6,569 nucleotides of DNA from JACDET01 sp035568375 (GTDB lineage: Bacteria > Patescibacteriota > Microgenomatia > Levybacterales > UBA12049): assembly GCA_035568375.1 (NCBI GenBank), contig DATMOG010000103.1:1-6569 (forward strand), in the 5' to 3' direction. The first letter of the stretch is position 1. Each line of letters begins with the position of its first letter. This document shows, piece by piece, positions 1 to 5,389 of the stretch. Made by a program: the position numbers and the translations under genes. The notes below the pieces were generated by a model, which worked only from the letters and a program-made list of their open reading frames with translations, ran no database searches and was not told where the DNA came from.

Positions 1-2
1 AA

Positions 3-53
3 AAGCTTGGATTAGATGATAATATATATAATTACCTTAAGGAATATTTATAA
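3..53 (+). CDS. Possible 3' end of a gene cut by the left window edge
   Basis: One plus-strand frame is open from the window edge to a TAA at 51-53 and reads KLGLDDNIYNYLKEYL. This looks like an amphipathic C-terminal helix of a real protein, while the other two plus frames stop within the first 18 bases. It would converge on the minus-strand gene ending at 111, leaving a 57-bp gap in which I see only weak short stems and no clear terminator. Sixteen codons are too few to name a family, and chance is a real alternative. Confidence 0.3.
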   Translation, partial: KLGLDDNIYNYLKEYL

Positions 54-110
54 AGAGAATATAAGGATTGTTGAGTTATCTCTATATATAACAGTTATTT
101 CTGCAATAAG

Positions 111-1340
111 CTATTGCTTCTTTAAGAAAAGGAATTTAAACAATGTGTCTTTATTGTTGTTATTTATACGAAGTACAAATTGATGAAGTCTTTGTTCATT
201 ATATTTTTGATCCCATTGAGTGACAGTTTGATAAAATCTTTTTACAAGTTTTGGTTTTTTACTTTTTTCTAAGCTATAACCAATGGCTTCTTGCAAATCC
301 AATTCACGTTTTTGATTTTTTAGTAGAATAATTGCAGCTTCTCCTTGACTACTATGTTTCAATTTGTAGTCAAAATACATCTTTTTTACAAGATCAAGAT
401 CGAGCTTTTTATCAAATGTCTTTACTTGTTTTAATGAATCAGCACAGACAAGGTATATCATTGTAATTAAACATTGATAACAATGTGAACAGTTATATTT
501 TCCATTAGCATTTTGCGTGCAGACGAATAAATATTTAAGAGCAAGAGGAGATTTACTAATTACCTTAGTGATTTTAGTAAGTCGATCATATCCTACATCG
601 TCATTTTTGAGTTCTAGAGTTTCGGTCGACCACAAATTATATAATTTTGAAGAGATACCATTAGGAAATAATTGATCACTTTCTATTGCTCCTGCAATAA
701 AAATCTTTTTAAAGTTTTTCCTCAATAATAAAGCAATTGAAGCTAATACTCCTCCATTAATAAAATCCCATACTAAAGTTTTGTCTATGATTGATCCTAT
801 ATTGGTTTCCACAAGAACTACTTTAATTTTTTCTTCTTTTGCTACTTTTTGTACTGTACTTTTAGCTTTAATGAAGAATGTTTTATTTTCATGAGGAGTA
901 TCCATTCTATGAACTAGTATAAAATGTGTTATTTTATCTTTTTTTTTCTGATGATTAAGGTATGTATAAAACGAATTAACGCCCCCCGTAAAGAAAGATC
1001 CAATGTGTCGTGGTTTTCCACTATCTTTTATGACTTTTTTACTTCGAATTTTAATTTTATACATTTTGATTTTGCGCTTACTCACAAAAATCATGATTTC
1101 ATTAGCATTTTTAAGAAGTTTTTCGGAGATACTGCCATCAATATAGATATTTTCTCTGGTCTTCATGCATGAAAGAAGAAGTGCAGCAAGAAATGGACTA
1201 GCATCTGTAGAAACAAATGACTTATAAGTGTCAGATACTTTGAAATATGCTTGTTGAGTTGGTTTCCCGCGAAATATTATGTCTGCAGAGAGAACAGTTT
1301 GATCTGACTGTTTGCCAACCAGTACATTTGAAATGATCAT
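111..1340 (-). CDS. QueC/ExsB-like PP-loop nucleotide-binding protein with Cys4 zinc site
   Basis: This 409-residue soluble protein resembles the adenine-nucleotide alpha-hydrolase (PP-loop) superfamily, in the poorly characterised group related to 7-cyano-7-deazaguanine synthase. Residues 1-100 form an N-terminal domain without a motif I can name. The PP-loop is at about 116-124 and reads FFTGGVNSF, where the usual core is SGGVDS. A Rossmann-like core follows to about 270. Cys274, Cys284, Cys287 and Cys290 give a C-x9-C-x2-C-x2-C pattern very like the QueC zinc site. The C-terminal tail (about 300-409) is Lys-rich and helical. Members of the superfamily activate a carboxylate or carbonyl group by adenylation; the substrate here is unknown. 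The start is the first ATG, nine bases from a good promoter -10, so the mRNA may be leaderless. It is longer than QueC (about 230 residues) and no other queuosine genes are nearby, so I do not call it queC. The PP-loop Asp to Asn change at residue 122 could reduce or alter catalysis. Confidence 0.75.
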   Translation of the reverse strand: MIISNVLVGKQSDQTVLSADIIFRGKPTQQAYFKVSDTYKSFVSTDASPFLAALLLSCMKTRENIYIDGSISEKLLKNANEIMIFVSKRKIKMYKIKIRSKKVIKDSGKPRHIGSFFTGGVNSFYTYLNHQKKKDKITHFILVHRMDTPHENKTFFIKAKSTVQKVAKEEKIKVVLVETNIGSIIDKTLVWDFINGGVLASIALLLRKNFKKIFIAGAIESDQLFPNGISSKLYNLWSTETLELKNDDVGYDRLTKITKVISKSPLALKYLFVCTQNANGKYNCSHCYQCLITMIYLVCADSLKQVKTFDKKLDLDLVKKMYFDYKLKHSSQGEAAIILLKNQKRELDLQEAIGYSLEKSKKPKLVKRFYQTVTQWDQKYNEQRLHQFVLRINNNNKDTLFKFLFLKKQ

Positions 1341-1349
1341 AGGTGCCCT

Positions 1350-1378
1350 ATAGTACCAAATTCATGTATAGTTGTCAA
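1350..1378 (-). promoter_or_regulatory. Promoter of the minus-strand PP-loop gene
   Basis: Read on the minus strand there is a perfect -35 TTGACA (plus coordinates 1373-1378), a 17-bp spacer and a -10 TACTAT (1350-1355). Only nine bases (AGGGCACCT) separate the -10 from the ATG, so transcription should start within about three bases of the start codon, giving a leaderless or nearly leaderless mRNA. A 9-bp palindrome, GTTGTCAAC (1371-1379), overlaps the -35. Confidence 0.6.
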
Positions 1379-1389
1379 CGTGATGTGGC

Positions 1390-1417
1390 TTGACAGATAC
1401 TTCAAATATGCTATAAT
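1390..1417 (+). promoter_or_regulatory. Promoter of the marR-adaptor-MFS operon
   Basis: A perfect -35 TTGACA (1390-1395), a 16-bp spacer and a perfect -10 TATAAT (1412-1417) with an extended TG element (TGC at 1409-1411) make a strong sigma-70-type promoter. The expected transcription start is near 1424, giving a leader of about 27 bases before the MarR ATG at 1451. Its -35 lies only 11 bp from the -35 of the divergent gene, so the two promoters are back to back. A promoter this close to consensus fits a gene set held down by a repressor. Confidence 0.8.
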
Positions 1418-1446
1418 TAGAATTACTAATAATTAGACAATCTAAG
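1416..1446. promoter_or_regulatory. Tandem inverted-repeat operator, probably for the MarR protein
   Basis: Two 15-bp inverted repeats are stacked 16 bp apart: ATTAG-AATTA-CTAAT (1416-1430) and ATTAG-ACAAT-CTAAG (1432-1446). The half-sites are conserved between copies (ATTAG and CTAA) while the 5-bp centres differ. This is the pattern expected of two dimer-binding sites. The inner half-sites also form a perfect palindrome, CTAATAATTAG (1426-1436). The array begins at the last two bases of the -10, covers the transcription start and ends four bases before the MarR start codon, so bound protein would block RNA polymerase. MarR proteins commonly autoregulate this way. The assignment to this MarR is inferred from position. 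Confidence 0.6.
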
Positions 1447-1450
1447 TAAT

Positions 1451-1894
1451 ATGACGAATAGACTATTAGCAAAAAATTACATTGAAATTATGTTCAAAAA
1501 TAACCGTTTACTCCGGGGGAAAATGAACTATTCGTGTGGGATTGCTCATCTAAGTGTTTTACAAATTCATACATTAAATTTCCTTAAACAACAAAATAAT
1601 GCTCAAATGTCAGAAATCGCAGAATATTTTCATATTGAAATGCCATCTGCCACTAGTTTACTCAATAAATTAGTTGCGCTACAATTAGTGAAGAGACAGA
1701 ATGATAAAAATGATCGACGAATGGTTAGAGTAACATTAACAGAGGCTGGAAATGAATTACTGGAAAAAGCAATGGAAGAAAAATTGATTCATATTGAAAA
1801 AATGTTATCTTACTTAACCGATAAAGAACAACATGAACTGTTGAGACTACTAGAAAAACTTAATGATCGTATAGAAGAAAATTATGAACATTAA
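1451..1894 (+). CDS. MarR-family transcriptional regulator
   Basis: This 147-residue protein has the normal MarR length and layout. An N-terminal helical dimerisation region (about 1-35) is followed by a winged helix-turn-helix at about 50-97. The recognition part runs MSEIAEYFHIEMPSATSLLN (53-72), followed by a basic wing with the typical DRRMVRVTLTEAG (88-100). A C-terminal dimerisation helix covers about 105-145. MarR dimers bind inverted repeats and are released by small phenolic or toxic ligands, or by oxidation in some members. It is the first gene of the operon and overlaps the first adaptor gene by 11 bp, so it probably represses its own operon through the tandem operator just upstream. 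The start is the first ATG after the promoter. There is no Shine-Dalgarno sequence, because the operator occupies the short leader. Ligand unknown. Confidence 0.93.
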   Translation: MTNRLLAKNYIEIMFKNNRLLRGKMNYSCGIAHLSVLQIHTLNFLKQQNNAQMSEIAEYFHIEMPSATSLLNKLVALQLVKRQNDKNDRRMVRVTLTEAGNELLEKAMEEKLIHIEKMLSYLTDKEQHELLRLLEKLNDRIEENYEH

Positions 1895-2984
1895 AAGAAT
1901 TGTTACTATTCTTATTATTCTTATCGTATTTGTCGATGCAGGTATTTTTTTGTCTTATAAAATGCACTCAAACGCTCAAGTAGCAATTGCTTCTCAAACT
2001 GCTGCAGTAAAATCAGTTGATTCGACAATTGTGGCAGATGGCTCTATTGTTGCACGGGATCAAGCAACATTACATTTTCAAACTGCGGGCAAACTGATAC
2101 TACTTTCATTGAAAGAGGGCGATTCTATCTCTCAAGGACAAACTATCGCGCAACTTGATACATATGCATTACAAAGACAACTAACCCAAGCACTTAATAC
2201 TTATCGTTCCAATCGTAATGTATTTGATCAAGCACAACAGAATCAAAATCAAAATATCACACAGAAATATCAACGGGGACAACTTAATTTTTATGGTACT
2301 GGTATTGATTCGACAGATCCTAATGCAACCAATTATCTCAATGATGTAGCAAAACGCATCGTTGATGAAAATCAAGCAAATTTAGATAATTCTGTGATTA
2401 ACGTCGAAATTGCAAATTATGCAATGCAAATGGCAACATTAACGTCACCATTAACTGGTGTAATAACTCATGAAGATGTCACTGTTGCAGGACAAAATGT
2501 AACTCCAGCAACTTCATTTACTGTTTCAGATCCGACAACGAAAATTTTCAGAGCAAATATTCCGGCAACCGATATAGACTATATTTCAGAAGGTATGAAT
2601 GCAAGTATTGTACTCGATGGTGTACTGAATAAAATCAATGGTACCATTTCTAAGATTTATCCATCCAAAGTATCACTTCCAAATGGTGAACAAGTGTATC
2701 AAATTGATATTCAAAGTAATGATATTAAAAATATTGGGAAACTGGACCAAGCAGGAACGGCAATCATTATGACAAATGCACAAAATGTAATGTTGATACC
2801 TGCCTGGACAGTTCTTGGTGGTAAATATGTATGGGTAACAACTAGTGGTATAAAACAATTGCGTTCGATTATTATTGGAAAAATACATGGAGATCAAGTG
2901 GAAGTCGATAGAGGTTTATCGAAAGATGACAGAGTTATTACTGATCCCAAATCTATTCCTTCAGGAGAGTATTTCTTATTATGA
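1884..2984 (+). CDS. HlyD/MacA-type membrane-fusion (adaptor) subunit of an efflux pump
   Basis: This 366-residue protein is a single-pass inner-membrane anchor (helix at about 5-24) with the rest outside the cytoplasm. Domains in order: first half of the biotinyl-lipoyl-like domain (about 52-93, including GKLILLSLKEGDSISQGQTI), an alpha-helical hairpin (about 95-182), the second lipoyl half (about 186-216, SPLTGVITHEDVTVAGQNV), a beta-barrel (about 220-300) and a membrane-proximal domain (about 302-366). This order is that of MacA/HlyD adaptors, which couple an inner-membrane pump to the cell exterior or an outer-membrane channel. The hairpin is short and its middle is rich in Gln and Asn, with a polar turn near GTGIDSTDPNATN (138-150). 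I see no clear TolC-contact RLS motif (R-x6-L-x3-S). Its start overlaps the marR stop, preceded by a weak purine-rich AGAAG. Its stop shares ATGA with the next adaptor gene, so translation is probably coupled. Confidence 0.88.
   Translation: MNIKRIVTILIILIVFVDAGIFLSYKMHSNAQVAIASQTAAVKSVDSTIVADGSIVARDQATLHFQTAGKLILLSLKEGDSISQGQTIAQLDTYALQRQLTQALNTYRSNRNVFDQAQQNQNQNITQKYQRGQLNFYGTGIDSTDPNATNYLNDVAKRIVDENQANLDNSVINVEIANYAMQMATLTSPLTGVITHEDVTVAGQNVTPATSFTVSDPTTKIFRANIPATDIDYISEGMNASIVLDGVLNKINGTISKIYPSKVSLPNGEQVYQIDIQSNDIKNIGKLDQAGTAIIMTNAQNVMLIPAWTVLGGKYVWVTTSGIKQLRSIIIGKIHGDQVEVDRGLSKDDRVITDPKSIPSGEYFLL
2963..2969 (+). promoter_or_regulatory. Ribosome binding site for the second adaptor
   Basis: AGGAGAG inside the end of the preceding gene lies 11 bases before the ATG at 2981. 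It is the only clear Shine-Dalgarno sequence in the window and supports this start. The spacing is slightly long, so coupling through the overlapping ATGA may also contribute. Confidence 0.5.
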
Positions 2985-3619
2985 AAAAAACAATTTCACG
3001 GTTCAAAAATAAAAAATTCTTAAAGGGTTTTGGTATTATCTTAGGTATTTTATTGCTTATTGGAGTATTTATATTTTACGAAAAAGTTGCCAATAGAATT
3101 TTTATTGATAGTTCTTTGATCCAAGCTCCATTAATTACTATTTCTCCATCAGGAAATGGTAAAGTACAGGAAATGGATGTTACAGAAGGACAACATGTTC
3201 AAAAAGGAGACCAACTTGCTATAGTTGGTTCGGAAGCATTACGTTCAGATACAGACGGGATGATTGTCACTTCACAAAATATAACTGGATCAACTGTTGG
3301 TCCGCAAACACAGCTTATTCAAATGATACGTCCAGTTGACTTTAGAGTTGCGGGGACGATTGATGAAAATAAGGGACTCGATTCTATTAAACTCGGACAA
3401 GTTGTCTCCTTTACTATTGATGCTTTCCCTAATAAAACATATTGGGGATTTGTTGATGAAGTTTCACCTACCGCAAAAACAGCACAACTTTCATTCTCTA
3501 TTTCAAGTGAACGACCTACCCAACAATTTGTGATCTATGCACGATTTGACTCCGCAAGATATCCCGAAATAAAAAATGGTATGTCAGCAAAGATGACCAT
3601 TTATACGAAGACAAATTAA
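2981..3619 (+). CDS. Short EmrA/HlyD-like adaptor lacking the alpha-hairpin
   Basis: This 212-residue protein has a basic N-terminus, one membrane helix (about 15-33) and then an extracytoplasmic part. Residues 48-117 form a complete biotinyl-lipoyl-like domain (GKVQEMDVTEGQHVQKGDQL at 60-79, then DGMIVTSQNITGSTVGPQTQ at 92-111). The two halves are joined by only about ten residues, where EmrA and HlyD carry a long coiled-coil hairpin. Residues 119-210 form a beta-barrel resembling the EmrA C-terminal barrel (IKLGQVVSFTIDAFPNKTYW, then a final NGMSAKMTIYTK). EmrA is about 390 residues, so this is a natural short form with an intact frame and intact ends, not an obvious truncation. It sits between a full adaptor and the MFS pump, to which it probably binds. 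Without a hairpin it cannot reach an outer-membrane channel by itself; it may form a basal ring or pair with the other adaptor. Confidence 0.82.
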   Translation: MKKTISRFKNKKFLKGFGIILGILLLIGVFIFYEKVANRIFIDSSLIQAPLITISPSGNGKVQEMDVTEGQHVQKGDQLAIVGSEALRSDTDGMIVTSQNITGSTVGPQTQLIQMIRPVDFRVAGTIDENKGLDSIKLGQVVSFTIDAFPNKTYWGFVDEVSPTAKTAQLSFSISSERPTQQFVIYARFDSARYPEIKNGMSAKMTIYTKTN

Positions 3620-3684
3620 CGTCCAGTTAGTGAAACGTTTATTTATAGAAATGGATTCTAAATTTAAATACTTTTACTTCTATT

Positions 3685-5211
3685 ATGGTAAAACAAAAGG
3701 AAAAGATAAACGTAACTCCACAAAAAAAAGGATTTACTGGTGCTCAGTGGGCTATACTTGGAACATTAATGATTTCATCCTTCTTAGGAAGACTCGATGG
3801 GACTATTGTTAGCTTAGCAACCCCTAAAATTATTACCGACTTCGGCATTTCAGTAACTGAGGCAAGTTATATTACAACTGCCTATGTTCTAGGAAACGCT
3901 GTTTTTGTCCCTGTTTTTGGAAAACTTGGTGATTTAATTGGTCGAAAGCCTTTATACCTTTTCGGTATTATTGGATTTGTTATTTCATCAATGTTAGCTG
4001 GTTTATCTTGGGATCTTTCCTCAATGATTTTTTTCCGTGTTCTACAAGCAGTAACTGTTTCAATTGATTATCCTATTGCTCTTGCTATAATTGCCTTTGA
4101 ATTTGTTGATAAACGTCAGCGTCTGCAAGCACAAGCGATTTGGTCTAGTATATTTGCCGCATCAATTGTTTTTGGTCCATTACTTGGTGGGCCGTTAACA
4201 GATACATTTGGGTGGCGTTCTGTTTTTTACGTAAATATTCCACTTGGTGCGATAGGCGCATTTATGGCGATGCGCTATATTAGAGAACCAGTGGAGAAAA
4301 TTAAAGGAATTAAACATTTTGACTGGTTTGGTTCAATTTTACTCGGTATCAGCCTAGCAGCGATGGTATTAGTATTAGATAGAGGACAAAATTGGGGATG
4401 GACAAGTACAGCAAGTATCATTAGTTATATTGTCTCTACAGTTACTCTTATCCTTTTTATTTTTGTTGAGCAGCGAGAAAAAGAACCAGTTGTAGATCTT
4501 GATTTTTTTAAGATTCCTGCATTTACTATTGCAAATCTTGCTTCCTTTATCTCAATGATGGGTTTATTTGGCGGTATTTTTTTGATTCCAATTTTTGCTC
4601 AGAATATTTTAGGATATAGTGTAACAAAATCAGGCTATTTATTTATTCCTATGGCTGTTGGCATTATGTCTGGCGCTCAAATTGGTGTAAGACTTGCACA
4701 AAAAATACCGCCACGGTATTTTGTATCTCTTGGAATGTTTTGGGGTGCATTTATGCTGTATTTATTTTCAGGCATTGATGTGAAATGGGAATTTTGGGAT
4801 ATTGGTATCCGTCTTGGGCTCTTTGCCTTCGGAATTGGACTTGGATTTGGACCATTAACGCAAGCAGCTGTCAGTACAGTGCCCATTCAAGAAGTAGGAG
4901 TTGCCTCATCGGTACTTGCACTTTCAAGAAATTTAGCTGGAGCGTTTGGGACAGCAATATTCGCAACAATTCTCTCTAATAGTACTACTGCAAGCTTAAT
5001 TAACATACAGAATAATACGATTATACATACAACTGATCCGCAGCTCTTAAAAATTATTCCTGGTCTTATGGAGATAAAAGCAAGTATTCTTGCTTATGGA
5101 AGTGTATTTAAATGGGCGGCTGTTTTTGTGATAGCTGGAGGTATTGCAACACTTTTTCTTAAGGAAGTAAAGAGTAGCGATGTCACTCATCAAACTGCCA
5201 TTGAAGCATAA
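3685..5211 (+). CDS. DHA2-family MFS drug:H+ antiporter, EmrB/QacA type (14 TM)
   Basis: This 508-residue integral membrane protein has the length and hydrophobic pattern of a 14-helix DHA2 exporter. Visible motifs: LDGTIVSLATP in TM1 (37-47, with the membrane-embedded Asp38 typical of the family), motif A GKLGDLIGRKP between TM2 and TM3 (79-89), motif B RVLQAVTVS in TM4 (118-126), motif C GPLLGGPL in TM5 (164-171) followed by GWRSVFYVNIPLG (176-188), and GIGLGFGPLTQAAV late in the protein (383-396). Such pumps use the proton gradient to expel hydrophobic or cationic toxic compounds; EmrB works with an EmrA adaptor. Motif B has Ala122 where Gly is usual. The start is the first ATG after an in-frame stop at 3646-3648. 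No Shine-Dalgarno sequence precedes it, and the 65-bp gap to the upstream gene shows no convincing terminator or promoter, so it is probably the last gene of the operon. Substrate unknown. Confidence 0.93.
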   Translation: MVKQKEKINVTPQKKGFTGAQWAILGTLMISSFLGRLDGTIVSLATPKIITDFGISVTEASYITTAYVLGNAVFVPVFGKLGDLIGRKPLYLFGIIGFVISSMLAGLSWDLSSMIFFRVLQAVTVSIDYPIALAIIAFEFVDKRQRLQAQAIWSSIFAASIVFGPLLGGPLTDTFGWRSVFYVNIPLGAIGAFMAMRYIREPVEKIKGIKHFDWFGSILLGISLAAMVLVLDRGQNWGWTSTASIISYIVSTVTLILFIFVEQREKEPVVDLDFFKIPAFTIANLASFISMMGLFGGIFLIPIFAQNILGYSVTKSGYLFIPMAVGIMSGAQIGVRLAQKIPPRYFVSLGMFWGAFMLYLFSGIDVKWEFWDIGIRLGLFAFGIGLGFGPLTQAAVSTVPIQEVGVASSVLALSRNLAGAFGTAIFATILSNSTTASLINIQNNTIIHTTDPQLLKIIPGLMEIKASILAYGSVFKWAAVFVIAGGIATLFLKEVKSSDVTHQTAIEA

Positions 5212-5214
5212 AAA

Positions 5215-5280
5215 ATGTCATCCGTCAGCTTTAGATTCTTTGCTAGAGCTCCTATATTTAACCGCCGCCTAGGATGACAT
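5215..5280. repeat. 66-bp intergenic palindromic element; possible dispersed repeat or terminator
   Basis: The ends are a perfect 9-bp inverted repeat, ATGTCATCC (5215-5223) and GGATGACAT (5272-5280). Inside is a second stem, AGCTTTAG (5227-5234) with CTAGAGCT (5243-5250), eight pairs including one G-U, around an 8-base loop. An alternative stem TCCTA (5250-5254)/TAGGA (5270-5274) excludes both. TGTCATCC...GGATGACA ends enclosing AGATTCTTTGCT resemble small dispersed palindromes that I recall from intergenic regions of many bacteria; this is from memory and untested. On the minus strand the outer stem is followed by six T (complement of 5210-5215), like an intrinsic terminator facing the pump gene. 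On the plus strand there is no T-run. It starts four bases after the pump stop codon. The rest of the gap (5281-5389) is AT-rich with no other clear structure. Confidence 0.55.
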
Positions 5281-5377
5281 AAGTCCTAATTTATAAAAAA
5301 TTATTACATCCATTTGTATTAATTTAGTATAAAAAGTGTAAGATACTTCTCTTCTAGCAATCTTATATTAAAAGTTC

Positions 5378-5383
5378 TATACT
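5378..5383 (+). promoter_or_regulatory. Weak candidate -10 box for the dehydrogenase gene
   Basis: TATACT ends six bases before the ATG at 5390, which would place the transcription start at or next to the start codon (leaderless), similar to the minus-strand gene at 1340. No good -35 is present: TAGCAA at 17-bp spacing matches only three of six positions. Other AT-rich -10-like boxes lie upstream (TATATT at 5364-5369 and TATAAA at 5328-5333), also without a good -35, so the true promoter is uncertain. Confidence 0.25.
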
Positions 5384-5389
5384 AAACTG

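Noticed and set aside
71..96. Weak stem GTTAT...ATAAC downstream of the PP-loop gene as a terminator
   Set aside because: It has only five AT-rich pairs and no following T-run on either strand.
982..987. Run of six C (six G on the coding strand) as a phase-variation tract
   Set aside because: It is short and is explained by two Gly codons of the PP-loop (GGG GGC); I see no other sign of phase switching.
924..1172. Plus-strand open frame inside the PP-loop gene
   Set aside because: It is antisense to a gene with clear motifs, and its Phe/Ile/Asn-rich product is typical of antisense reading of AT-rich DNA.
1535..1537. Cys29 of the MarR protein as a peroxide-sensing residue of OhrR type
   Set aside because: The cysteine lies just before the second helix, too far along the chain to match the N-terminal sensing cysteine of OhrR or MgrA.
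3630..3812. A 60-codon frame overlapping the start of the MFS gene in another frame
   Set aside because: Its composition (many Lys, Tyr, Trp) is what the MFS coding sequence gives when read in the wrong frame. It starts with GTG without a ribosome binding site, and the MFS frame has clear family motifs.
5215..5277. A 20-codon plus-strand frame starting ATG TCA TCC GTC, whose first residues (MSSVSF) resemble the dehydrogenase start (MSSVVF)
   Set aside because: It lies inside the palindromic element, has no ribosome binding site and uses different codons from the dehydrogenase start, so the likeness is most likely chance.
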